32,088 nucleotides of DNA. Origin: an uncultured Planctomycetales bacterium (GTDB lineage: Bacteria > Planctomycetota > Planctomycetia > Isosphaerales > Isosphaeraceae). The notes under the pieces were generated by a model. The model worked only from the letters and a program-made list of their open reading frames with translations. It made no database searches and was not told where the DNA came from. Shown here piece by piece: positions 23,305-31,948 of this stretch; positions within the stretch are counted from its first letter, which is position 1, and the number at the start of each line of letters is the position of its first letter. Location: contig CAIYJE010000032.1 of the NCBI GenBank assembly GCA_903926465.1, positions 1-32,088 of the forward strand, written 5' to 3'. The translations under genes and the position numbers were made by a program.

Positions 23305-26271
23305 ATGCGGGTCCAGATTCAACGATTCAAGTCAAGTCTGTCTCAGTGGAGACTGCTTGCCGTAGGCCTGCTGGCGTACAGTCTTGCCCCAGCCCGCGCA
23401 GCCGACGAGTTCAAGACCGCGATTGCCCCGATTCTGATGAATCGCTGTCTGGAATGTCATAATTCCAGCGAAAAGTCCGGTGGGCTCGACCTTTCGACCC
23501 GGCAGGGCCTGATGGCTGGCGGAGATACTGGGCCGGTCTTGGTTCCAGGCAAGCCTGACCAAAGCCCACTACTGGATCGCGTGGTTGACGGCGAGATGCC
23601 GCCGCCCAAGCTCGGCAAGAGCCAAGCCTTGGGTGATGATGAGGCCGAACGCCTGACTGACTGGATTGGGCAGGGGGCTGACTGGCCAGAGAAGATTAAA
23701 CTCGACGCGTTTGAGGTTAGCACGGCCAAGCGAGGCGGCCGAGACTGGTGGTCGTTCCAGCCGATCCAGCGGCCTGCGGTGCCCGTGGTCAAGAACCCTG
23801 GTGCTGGCACGATTGATGCGTTTGTTCACGCGGCTCTGGAACCGCAGGGCTGGGAGCCTGCCCCGCGGGCAGATCGCGCGGTGCTGATCCGGCGGCTTTA
23901 CTTTGACCTGGTGGGATACCCGCCCAGCTTTGATGAGATCAAGCAGTTCTCGGCCGACGAATCCCCTTTGGCCTACGATCGGCTGGTTGAGCGATTGCTG
24001 GCATCGCCCGCTTATGGAGAGCGCTGGGGGCGACACTGGCTGGATGTGGCGCGATATGCTGAGACATCGGGATATGAACGGGATCAGGAAAAGCCATTTG
24101 CGTGGAAGTATCGAGACTGGGTCATTCGGGCGTTCAATCAAGACATGCCGTTTGATCGCTTTGTCAAAGAGCAGCTTGCTGGCGATGAGCTGGCTGGCCA
24201 AGATGAATCCTCGGTGGCTGGCACTGGCTTCTTGAGGTTGGGTACCTGGAACGATGAACCCAACGACCCCGCCGAGTACAAATATGAGCGTCTGGAAGAT
24301 ATGGTGCATGCGACGAGCACCGCTTTTCTAGGCCTGACGGTCAAGTGTGCGCGTTGCCATGACCACAAGTTTGACCCGATCCGTCAGACCGACTATTACC
24401 GAGTGGCGGCGGCATTCTGGGCCGGGCCGATTGAGCCTGGCCCTCGTGAATCGCTGGGTGGCCCCAAGCCAGAAGAATTGTCGGTATCCAATGTGCTGGG
24501 CTGGACCGATCTCGGTCGAGAGGCACCACCGTTGCGGCTGCTGGTGAAGGGGGACGTGAAGCGACCAGGCGAGGTGGTTGAGCCAGGCCATCTGTCCTTG
24601 GTGCCCATGCTGGATCGCCCGCTGGATCCGCCCGCGGAAGGGGCGAAGACGACCGGTCGCCGGCGTCAGCTTGCCGACTGGATCGTTGACCCTCGCAATC
24701 CCCTGACCGCGCGGGTCTGGGTGAACCGGATCTGGCATCATCACTTTGGTAAGGGGTTGGTCCGTTCACCAGACAACTTCGGTTTCACGGGTGACAAGCC
24801 AACCCACCCGGAACTGCTGGACTGGCTGGCGAGCGAGCTGGTTTCGTCTGGCTGGAGCACCAAGCAGATCCACCGCCTGATCGTGAGTTCGGAGACCTAC
24901 CGGCAATCGTCGCTGCACCCCAGGCAGGCTGAGTATGCGTCCCAGGATGCGGGAAACCGGCTTTGGTGGCATGTGGAGCGTCGGCGGCTTGATGCGGAAT
25001 CGCTAAGAGATGCGTTACTTGCGGCCGACGGGAACCTGGACCGGGCCACGATGGGCGGGCCCAGCTTCAAGCCTGTGATCTCGTCCGACGCACTCGAAGG
25101 GCTTTCGATGAAGGACGCGGCCTGGACCGCCTCGCCGCCCGAACAGCAACGCAGGCGGAGCGTGTACTTGTACACCAAGCGCGGACTGCTGCCCCCCATG
25201 GCTGTGGCGTTTGACTTCATGGACACCACTCTGCCGTGCGGCCAGCGAGATGTGACCATGGTGCCACCGCAGGCGCTGGCGCTCTTGAATAATGAGTTCA
25301 TGCACGAGCGAAGTGCGGGGCTGGCCAAGTTACTCATGGCCCAGCCTGGCGGCTTGGAAACTCGAATTGATGAAGCCTGGCGGCGAACGCTCGGTCGATC
25401 GCCTACCGACCAAGAGCGAGCCCAGGCGGTTGAGCACGTAACCAAGCAGCGTCAGCATTTGACTGGACTTCTGGCTGCACGCAAGCAACGCATGGAATCG
25501 GTCGAGCCGGTTGCAGGTGGGCTAGTGTTGCACCTGGATTCCAGTAAGGGCCTTGAGCAAGATTCGCTGGGCCGCGTGGTGCGCTGGGGAGACCTGTCGG
25601 GGCAGGGGCACAATGCCAGCCAGGGGGCCGAAGTGGCGCGACCGCTGGTTGTGAATGCCTCAGAAGCTGGGGGCTTGCCACTGATCCGTTTTGATGGCAA
25701 GCGAACATTCCTGGAACTTGGTGGGCAGGTTCTCACCGGGCCATCTCTAAGCCTGTTTGCCGTGGTGCGAGATCGAGGCCAGACCACCGCGCACCGAACC
25801 TTGTTCTCAAACTGGAATGGTGCGGCTGGCAACTCCACGAGTTCCATCTTCCTGGGAACCACCGCAGAGGCCACTGTGCGGCTGAGCGATGACTTCACGT
25901 CTTCCAGGCCGCTGACACGCGGCAATGGCTTGTTCTTGCTGGCGGCCGTGGCCGGAGCCGAGGAGACGTCGATCTTTCAGGGCAGCCAGTTGCTGGTTCG
26001 CAAGGGGGGTAAACTCTCTCCCAGACGGCTCGACACGCTGTACGTCTTGGGCCAGCAGGGGAACATCCAGGGCGAGTGGTGGAATGGCGATCTGGCCGAG
26101 ATTCTGGTTTATGGCCGGGAGCTGAGTGAGACCGAACGGTTACGTGTGACGGCGTACCTGCTGGCCCGTCACCATCTCGCGCAAGCTCAAGAGGCAGATC
26201 CAGAGACCCTGGCGCTGGCCAGCCTGTGCCACGTGCTGCTGAATACCAACGAATTCCTTTATCTAGATTAA
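23305..26271 (+). CDS. PSCyt1/DUF1549/DUF1553 cytochrome-type protein with inserted LamG-like domain
   Basis: The 988-residue exported protein has a signal peptide (1-33) and a planctomycete cytochrome c-like domain with CLECH (C48, C51, H52). DUF1549 (about 168-375) carries a second CxxCH (C348, C351, H352), and DUF1553 spans about 452-730. Residues about 735-962 form a LamG/concanavalin-like domain (DLSGQGHNA, LIRFDGKRTFLEL, GDLAEILVYGRELSETE). It sits between the body of DUF1553 and its usual end motif LASLCHVLLNTNEFLYLD (quoted in part: CHVLLNTNEFLYLD). Such proteins are thought to act with a DUF1501 partner in extracytoplasmic redox or glycan turnover, but no reaction is proven. AGGAG precedes the ATG by eight bases. 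The DUF1501 partner starts 15 bases after the stop. Confidence 0.93.
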   Translation: MRVQIQRFKSSLSQWRLLAVGLLAYSLAPARAADEFKTAIAPILMNRCLECHNSSEKSGGLDLSTRQGLMAGGDTGPVLVPGKPDQSPLLDRVVDGEMPPPKLGKSQALGDDEAERLTDWIGQGADWPEKIKLDAFEVSTAKRGGRDWWSFQPIQRPAVPVVKNPGAGTIDAFVHAALEPQGWEPAPRADRAVLIRRLYFDLVGYPPSFDEIKQFSADESPLAYDRLVERLLASPAYGERWGRHWLDVARYAETSGYERDQEKPFAWKYRDWVIRAFNQDMPFDRFVKEQLAGDELAGQDESSVAGTGFLRLGTWNDEPNDPAEYKYERLEDMVHATSTAFLGLTVKCARCHDHKFDPIRQTDYYRVAAAFWAGPIEPGPRESLGGPKPEELSVSNVLGWTDLGREAPPLRLLVKGDVKRPGEVVEPGHLSLVPMLDRPLDPPAEGAKTTGRRRQLADWIVDPRNPLTARVWVNRIWHHHFGKGLVRSPDNFGFTGDKPTHPELLDWLASELVSSGWSTKQIHRLIVSSETYRQSSLHPRQAEYASQDAGNRLWWHVERRRLDAESLRDALLAADGNLDRATMGGPSFKPVISSDALEGLSMKDAAWTASPPEQQRRRSVYLYTKRGLLPPMAVAFDFMDTTLPCGQRDVTMVPPQALALLNNEFMHERSAGLAKLLMAQPGGLETRIDEAWRRTLGRSPTDQERAQAVEHVTKQRQHLTGLLAARKQRMESVEPVAGGLVLHLDSSKGLEQDSLGRVVRWGDLSGQGHNASQGAEVARPLVVNASEAGGLPLIRFDGKRTFLELGGQVLTGPSLSLFAVVRDRGQTTAHRTLFSNWNGAAGNSTSSIFLGTTAEATVRLSDDFTSSRPLTRGNGLFLLAAVAGAEETSIFQGSQLLVRKGGKLSPRRLDTLYVLGQQGNIQGEWWNGDLAEILVYGRELSETERLRVTAYLLARHHLAQAQEADPETLALASLCHVLLNTNEFLYLD

Positions 26272-26286
26272 TGGGTGGGGTGAGGC

Positions 26287-27762
26287 ATGGCCAAGCAAAG
26301 CGGCGGCGGCCGGTACTTCCCCTGCGGTCACACCAGGCGCGAGTTTGTGTGGCAGATGGGCGGCGGGTTTGCGGGTCTGGCCCTTGCCTCGCTACTGGAG
26401 GGAGACGGCTTCTTTTCGCGGGTTGCCCGGGCCGATCAGCCGGCCTCAGGGGCGGGCCCGCTGGCCCCCAGGCCCCAGCAATTTCCGGCTAAGGCCAAAA
26501 GCGTCATCTTCTTGATGATGAACGGAGGCCCCAGCCAGGTCGACACGTTTGACCCCAAGCCCGCGCTTGAGAAATATGCAGGCCAGCCGCTCCCCGAAGG
26601 AAAGACATACATCAATTCCGGGGGCCGCAAGGTTGGCTACTTAACACCCAGCTTCCGCCCGTTCCGGCCAGGCGGCCAGAGCGGGCTCATGATCTCGGAC
26701 TTCTTTCCCAAGGTTCGAGAGCATGCCGACAAGCTGGCCGTTATTCGCTCTTGCCATACGGACAGCCATGCCCACGGCTCGGCCTTGGTGGCCATGAATA
26801 CCGGCAAAACGATTATTGGTCGGCCGTCGCTGGGGAGCTGGTCGGTATACGGGCTAGGCTCAGAGAATCAGAATCTACCAGGGTATGTGGTTCTGCTTGA
26901 TAAGCGTGGCGGTCCGATTGGCGGCCAGCCCAACTGGTCCAGCGGCTTCATGTCAGCGGCTTACTCGGGAACCCTGTTCCGACCAATTGGCGACCCGATC
27001 CTGGACCTCAAGGGCCCGGATTTCATCGACCCACACGCTCAGCGCGAACAGCTTGACCTGCTGGCCCGCCTGAACCAGGAACATCTGGACCAGCGCCCCG
27101 GTGGCCAGGAACTGGCCGCGCGGATCTCAAACTACGAGCTAGCCTACCGGATGCAATCGGCCACGCCCGAGGCGGTCGACCTGGGCTTGGAATCGGCCCG
27201 AACGCTTGAAGAGTATGGGGTTGGGAAGCAGCCGACTGACGAGTTTGGCCGCAACTGCCTGATCGCACGCCGGTTGGTAGAGCGTGGGGTCCGGTTCGTG
27301 CAGTTGTACTCTGGGGGCGGGCATCTGGAAGAAACCTGGGATGCGCATGCCAGCATTGAAACGAACCACGGTCAGCATGCCGCGGAGGTTGATCAGCCGA
27401 TCTCAGCCTTGCTGACCGACCTTGAGCGGCGGGGGCTGCTGGAAGAAACGCTGGTGGTGTGGGGCGGCGAGTTCGGGCGGATGCCGTTCAGCGAGGGGAA
27501 AGGTGAGCCGGGCCGAAACCATAACCCGTATGGATTCAGCATGTGGCTGGCAGGCGCGGGGGTGAAGGGGGGCACGGCCTATGGTGAAACCGATGACTTT
27601 GGCTTTGAGGCCGTGGTCGACCGCGTTCACCTGCACGACCTTCACGCCACGATCTTGCACCTGCTGGGGCTCGATCATGAACGCCTGACCTACTTCCACC
27701 AAGGACGCAACGAGCGGCTGACGGATGTGTATGGCCATGTGGTTCAAGGAGTACTGGCGTAA
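26287..27762 (+). CDS. Tat-exported DUF1501 protein, partner of the cytochrome-type gene
   Basis: The 491-residue protein has a twin-arginine signal (TRREFVWQMG, residues 16-25) and a DUF1501 domain of the type that accompanies DUF1549/DUF1553 proteins. Diagnostic segments are MNGGPSQVDTFDPKPALEKY (lacking the APEKIRG block of the other copies), SFRPFRPGGQSGLMISDFFP, LPGYVVLLDKRGGPIGGQPN, EETLVVWGGEFGRMP, and GRNHNPYGFSMWLAGAG. It begins 15 bases after the stop of the upstream gene with GGGGTGAGG just before the ATG, so the two form a tight operon. The pair is a hallmark of planctomycete genomes; both would act together outside the cytoplasm. The reaction is unproven. Confidence 0.95.
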   Translation: MAKQSGGGRYFPCGHTRREFVWQMGGGFAGLALASLLEGDGFFSRVARADQPASGAGPLAPRPQQFPAKAKSVIFLMMNGGPSQVDTFDPKPALEKYAGQPLPEGKTYINSGGRKVGYLTPSFRPFRPGGQSGLMISDFFPKVREHADKLAVIRSCHTDSHAHGSALVAMNTGKTIIGRPSLGSWSVYGLGSENQNLPGYVVLLDKRGGPIGGQPNWSSGFMSAAYSGTLFRPIGDPILDLKGPDFIDPHAQREQLDLLARLNQEHLDQRPGGQELAARISNYELAYRMQSATPEAVDLGLESARTLEEYGVGKQPTDEFGRNCLIARRLVERGVRFVQLYSGGGHLEETWDAHASIETNHGQHAAEVDQPISALLTDLERRGLLEETLVVWGGEFGRMPFSEGKGEPGRNHNPYGFSMWLAGAGVKGGTAYGETDDFGFEAVVDRVHLHDLHATILHLLGLDHERLTYFHQGRNERLTDVYGHVVQGVLA

Positions 27763-27944
27763 GACTTTAAGTGTGCGTCTGGCTGTTCGAGACTCGATCT
27801 TGTCCCTGTCTAGTTCACGGGGTTCGCTCGGAACTTGCAGGTTGTTCTGAGGGATCTCAGCCATCCAGGGTCAGAAAAGCCGAACCGATGGGCGGTGGCA
27901 AAGAACCGACCGGATTCGAGCAGGGCTGGGGTTGTGATTTTGAA

Positions 27945-27974
27945 TTGGCAGCCTGTATCGCAAATGTTAAACTT
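27945..27974 (+). promoter_or_regulatory. Possible promoter of the fourth DUF1501 gene
   Basis: TTGGCA and TAAACT are about 17 bases apart in the 276-base gap between the two DUF1501 genes, with four matches each to the sigma70 consensus. It is weak, but the gap and the lack of a terminator leave both separate and read-through transcription possible. Confidence 0.25.
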
Positions 27975-28038
27975 TAGCGGCGAGGTTGGCTTACGGACGG
28001 AGCGTGAGTGGCCTGCATCTACCTGGGAGCCATCGACC

Positions 28039-29424
28039 ATGGGACGTCACAATCCTGGACCAACTTCAGGGCCTCGCTTGACCCGTCGAGGGTTCGTCCA
28101 GATGGGCTACTCGGGTTTGCTGGGTCTGGGTTTGCCAGGTTTGCTGGCCGCCAGGCACCAGACCGCGGTTGCGGGGTTGGCTCCCACCGGCCGGGCGAAA
28201 TCGGTGATTGTGATCTTGCTGAGTGGCGGTTTGGGCCAGCTTGACTCGTTTGATATGAAGCCCGAGGCTCCAGACAAGATCCGCAGCGAATTTCAGCCAA
28301 TTGCGACCTCGGTGCCCGGTATCCATATCTGTGAGCACATGCCGCTGCTGGCGGCCCGGGCGCATCACCTGGCCATTGTGCGTAGCATGTCGCATCCTGA
28401 GGGGAACCACCTGGTAGCCACTCACCGGGTGTTAACTGGACACCCGTCGAGTCCTCGTGGAGCAACCGACCTGGATCGTGTGGCGTCACGCGATGATTTT
28501 CCATGCTTTGCGGCGGCCCTGGATCAGGTTCGACCACGCAACGATGGGATTCCGAGCGGTGTTGCGCTGCCGTTGCGGCTGGTTGAGGGGCCGCTGACCT
28601 GGCCCGGGCAGGACGCTGGTTTTCTGGGCCCCAAGTTTGATCCCTGGCAGCTTCGGATCGACCCAAGTAAGCCTGAGGCTGGGGATAATAGTCTGACCTT
28701 GCCGCCGGGTCTAGATACCGAGCGGCTCCACCTGCGCAAGCACCTGCTGGGTCAGGCGGTCCTTACGTCACCAGACGATTCCTTTGCCAGCCAGCAAGAC
28801 CAGGCTCTGGCAATGCTCTGCAACGGCAAGGTGGGCAAGGCGCTCCAGGCTGATCGAGAAGACCCACGCCTGGCCGACCGCTACGGGCACCACCTGTTCG
28901 GACGCTCGTTGCTGCTGGCGCGACGGTTGGTTGAATCTGGTGTGCCTGTGGTGCAGGCAACGATGGGAATTGTGCAGACCTGGGATACCCACGTCGCGAA
29001 TTTCCCAAGGCTCAAAGACAATTTGCTTCCGAACCTGGACCGCGCGGTCTCTGCGCTTCTGGATGACCTGCAGGCGCGTGGTCTGCTAGACGAGACCCTG
29101 GTGGTGATGCTGGGCGAGTTTGGCCGTACGCCCAAGATTACGGTTCTTAGCCCCGGCGACGTCCCGGGTCGCGATCACTGGCCGGCGGTGTTCCCCGCCG
29201 TGTTTGCCGGTGGTGGAGTGGTTGGCGGACAGGTAATTGGCAAGTCCGACCGGATGGGGGCTTATCCGGTAACCAAGACCTTTGGCCCGCCCGACCTGGC
29301 CGCCACCGTATACCATGCGCTCGGGGTCGATCCCGCGACCCTGCTCCGAGATCGGTTGAACCGACCACTCACCCTCTGCACGGGTGAGGTGATGTCGCCT
29401 TTGTATACTACGGCGGCCGTTTGA
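28039..29424 (+). CDS. Tat-exported DUF1501 protein, orphan copy 3
   Basis: The 461-residue protein has a twin-arginine signal (TRRGFVQMGY, residues 15-24) and a complete DUF1501 domain. It shares SGGLGQLDSFDMKPEAPDKI, LTWPGQDAGFLGPKFDPW, LFGRSLLLARRLVESGV, LLDETLVVMLGEFGRTP, and GRDHWPAVFPAVFAGGG with the copy at 18087-19472, and less with the paired copy just upstream. The first segment has GGLGQ where the others have GGPSQ or GGPPQ, a small departure near the presumed active site. ATG at 28039 is preferred because GGGAG is nine bases upstream and the Tat signal begins there; the longer frame to 27835 is probably leader. It lies 276 bases after the previous gene and may be part of its transcript. 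Confidence 0.92.
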   Translation: MGRHNPGPTSGPRLTRRGFVQMGYSGLLGLGLPGLLAARHQTAVAGLAPTGRAKSVIVILLSGGLGQLDSFDMKPEAPDKIRSEFQPIATSVPGIHICEHMPLLAARAHHLAIVRSMSHPEGNHLVATHRVLTGHPSSPRGATDLDRVASRDDFPCFAAALDQVRPRNDGIPSGVALPLRLVEGPLTWPGQDAGFLGPKFDPWQLRIDPSKPEAGDNSLTLPPGLDTERLHLRKHLLGQAVLTSPDDSFASQQDQALAMLCNGKVGKALQADREDPRLADRYGHHLFGRSLLLARRLVESGVPVVQATMGIVQTWDTHVANFPRLKDNLLPNLDRAVSALLDDLQARGLLDETLVVMLGEFGRTPKITVLSPGDVPGRDHWPAVFPAVFAGGGVVGGQVIGKSDRMGAYPVTKTFGPPDLAATVYHALGVDPATLLRDRLNRPLTLCTGEVMSPLYTTAAV

Positions 29425-29799
29425 CTTCTGGTGTACCGGTCGGATCAGACGTGTCGTGCAAGTTTGGCTAATCCGTCTATTGTAACGCGTTTTCGCAGTT
29501 GGCTGTCGTCTGTGTGACGTTGTAAGCTCTTGGTGTTTATGTGGTTTGGAAAATCCGGAGGTTGTTCCTACTCTTTGGTGTTCAGATACGCTGATAGATC
29601 TCAAGTAGTGCCGAACACAATCGCAACTTGGTTGGTTCGGTGCTAATTGATTGCATTGTTCCGGTTCAGATACCGATAAATGCGAACGTAGGATCGAGGG
29701 GGGGACCTGAGTCCCCACGGGTTTGGCGTTGGTGAAATTTTGCTGCTTGGGTGAGTGGGTCTGGCGTACAGTCAGCGAATACAGAGGAAGGAATCTCAC
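29425..29799. other. Leader region upstream of the beta-barrel gene
   Basis: A 375-base spacer. A possible promoter has TTGCAT (29651-29656) and GATAAA (29675-29680) 18 bases apart. A hairpin GGGGAC-CTGA-GTCCCC (29701-29716) lies in the predicted leader, about 85 bases before the start codon. No terminator for the upstream DUF1501 gene is visible, and no gene is seen. Confidence 0.35.
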
Positions 29800-30924
29800 A
29801 TGGAATGGGCAGGAGCCCTGCGGATCGAGCGCACTCGTGCGCAAAATATTTTGGCGACCCTTGCGGTTTTGCTGGGGATCAGTACCCAAGGTTGGGCCCA
29901 GGAACTGGTGCCCACAGCGCCCGCGGCAACACTACCGACCGGTGATCTTGTGGATGTTGTGGGACCGCCCCCGGGCGTCAATCCGCTGCAATCGCCTGGA
30001 CAGTTTCTGGCCCCTCCAAGCGCATACGGGCCAGGTGGTGCGCCAGGTGTCAGGCCTCGTGAGACCATGAGCCTGTTTGACGCGGCTCTAGACTCACTTA
30101 CGGGTGATGTTTATGCGCCTGGGAAGTGGCGTCCGTTATCCCTGGGTACGTTATTTACCGAGGGCTGGGATGAGTCTTGGGCCAGTGGTCCCGCAGGTAA
30201 GTCTGGCCTGACACCACGTCAGGGCTGGCTGGGTGCATTCGATGGTGTGTTCTACCGCCTCTGGCTGACCACGTTCAGTTACCAGAATCAGTTGCGAACA
30301 CCCTACGGTGGGAACCGGTATCAGGGGAACTACACAATTTTCCTACCGCTCTCTCGCAGGTTTGAGGTGGCGTTGGATCTTCCCTTCGTTGTCTCCAATG
30401 GGACGATGAACCCAGGGCGAGGTTATACCTCACAGGTTGGTGATTTGAGTATCATCCCACGTGTAATGCTCTCCGAGAGCGAAGGACTGACGCAAAGCCT
30501 TTCGCTGGGCATTCGTACGCCTACCGGTAGTGCCGCCGTGGGCCAGGGCCACATGGAACTATTGCCGCGTTATGAATTCTGGGCGAATCCGTTCGGCGCC
30601 TGGGTGTTACGAGGATCGGTGGGTACAGACTCACCCCTGAATCAGAAGGGTCAGGCCGGAGTGTCGTCGCTGGCTGGCGGATTGACCCTTGGTCGATTTT
30701 TCACGCCGCATGATGCTCCGATTGGAGACCTGGCGATTTATCTAAACTGTAACTTCCGCACTCCATTTGAGGGTGCAAGCACGAATACTTTCGTCGGCGT
30801 GGGGCCGGGCACGCGGTTTCACGTCGGTGGTAACTGGTACTGCCTGGGGTACTGGGAGGTGCCTGTTGCCGCACCGGTGGCTAATACCTACACCGCGCAG
30901 TTTGCACTCATGAAGGTGTTCTGA
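29800..30924 (+). CDS. Probable outer-membrane beta-barrel protein
   Basis: The 374-residue product has a signal peptide (1-34, ending GWAQ) and a proline- and glycine-rich linker (about 35-85). From about residue 145 to the end, alternating hydrophobic strands such as FLPLSRRFEVALDLPFVVS (in part: RFEVALDLPFVV), LSLGIRTPTG, WVLRGSVGTDS and YTAQFALMKVF appear. The last residue is Phe, the usual signature of bacterial outer-membrane barrels recognised by the BAM machinery. It could be a porin or transporter; no specific family is recognised. ATG has GAGGAAGGA (29784-29792) seven bases upstream. The gene is alone and convergent with the sulfatase remnant. Confidence 0.7.
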   Translation: MEWAGALRIERTRAQNILATLAVLLGISTQGWAQELVPTAPAATLPTGDLVDVVGPPPGVNPLQSPGQFLAPPSAYGPGGAPGVRPRETMSLFDAALDSLTGDVYAPGKWRPLSLGTLFTEGWDESWASGPAGKSGLTPRQGWLGAFDGVFYRLWLTTFSYQNQLRTPYGGNRYQGNYTIFLPLSRRFEVALDLPFVVSNGTMNPGRGYTSQVGDLSIIPRVMLSESEGLTQSLSLGIRTPTGSAAVGQGHMELLPRYEFWANPFGAWVLRGSVGTDSPLNQKGQAGVSSLAGGLTLGRFFTPHDAPIGDLAIYLNCNFRTPFEGASTNTFVGVGPGTRFHVGGNWYCLGYWEVPVAAPVANTYTAQFALMKVF

Positions 30925-30978
30925 TAACTGCGGCCAGGTTTATCGTTCCAAACCACAATCCGTGGTGGAAGTCTTAAA

Positions 30979-31031
30979 GGGCCAGGGCCAGGTTTGTAGG
31001 GGATAACTCCCTTGCTGCCTGGCCCTGGCCC
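30979..31031. terminator. Long GC-rich hairpin between convergent genes
   Basis: GGGCCAGGGCCAGG (30979-30992) is perfectly complementary to CCTGGCCCTGGCCC (31018-31031). The loop contains a smaller GGGA/TCCC stem. No T-run follows on either strand. Its place between two convergent genes suggests a transcription stop or 3' end protection for both, although it is not a textbook rho-independent terminator. Confidence 0.55.
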
Positions 31032-31097
31032 GTTGTCCTTGGACTTTGTTAAACCTCGCCTGGTGAGGATTCAGATCAGGTATCACCCTGAGTCACA

Positions 31098-31948
31098 TCA
31101 CCTGGGCAGTGCGAGTTTTTCGGTAGGCAGCCCGTTATCAATGTCGTACTCGGGGTCGAACGCGGTGGTCCCTTGGAACCCCAGGTAATCGACCTGGCTT
31201 TTGAGCCACTCGCTCATCTTCTGTTCTTTGGCGTAGGCCATCAATCGGCTCTCCAGGTCCTGAACGACCAGAGGAAATTCAGTCGCGAGGTTCTTGCTCT
31301 CACCGGGATCCGTGGCCAGGTCATAGAGTTCTGTTTTTCCTGGTAGCGTGGCCACTTTGAGGAGTTTCCATTTGCCCTTCCGAATGGCACCTCGAAATAG
31401 TTCGACATTGATCAGCAGATCATCATGAGGCGATGGTTGCCCGGCTGCAATCGTGCCTGTGGCATCCTCGCCGTCGAACGGATGGTCGGGGCTACCGGTG
31501 GCACCAGTCAGCGCCAGCAAGGTTGGCATGATATCAACGTGGTGAAGCGGTTGGTTCACGGTGGCGGGCTGGAGCCGCGATGGCCAGTTCACGATGGCTG
31601 GAACTCGAACGCCCCCTTCATACAGGGTGGCTTTTCCTGCCCTGAACGGTTTGTTGGAGGCGGGTATGACGGAGCCAATTGAGGCACCTCCGCTCTCGGC
31701 TCGTTCTTCAGGAGATCGAGCCCCTGTGGCAAACAGAGCGCTGGTGGCACCGCCGTTGTCGCTGGTGAAAAAGATCAGCGTATTTTCACGCATCCCTTTT
31801 TCCTCCAAATTTTTGACAATGCGCCCGACCTGAGTGTCGAGGCTTGTGATCATGGCGGCGTAGGTTCGCCGTTGTTCGTCCTGGATGGTGTCTTTGTAGG
31901 CGTCGATGTCTGCTTGTGGAGCCTGAAATGGTGCGTGGGGGGCCAGCG
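31098..31948 (-). pseudogene. Sulfatase, 5' part removed by an insertion sequence
   Basis: The minus-strand frame encodes about 280 residues of a type I sulfatase, from APHAPFQAPQADID through RRTYAAMITSLDTQVGRI, TLIFFTSDNGG, KATLYEGGVRVPAIVNWP, and HHVDIMPTLLALTGA to the end. The catalytic N-terminal half with the C/S-x-P-x-R formylglycine motif is missing: similarity stops at about 31948, where the end of an ISAs1-like element begins. Intact sulfatases of this kind have 450-500 residues. The first in-frame ATG is at 31853, but a product from it would lack the active site. Sulfatases remove sulfate from polysaccharides and are abundant in planctomycetes. The missing part should lie beyond the window. 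Confidence 0.85.

Noticed and set aside
19792-27762. A novel multi-gene system formed by the NfeD-like, coiled-coil and DUF1549/DUF1501 genes
   Set aside because: They share a strand, but the gaps of about 175 bases, a likely internal promoter and unrelated functions do not show that they work together; only the DUF1549/DUF1501 pair is well supported.
28019-28666. Minus-strand frame of 215 codons
   Set aside because: Shadow of the DUF1501 gene at 28039-29424; its composition (Pro, Arg, Ala, Gln) is typical of an antisense frame.
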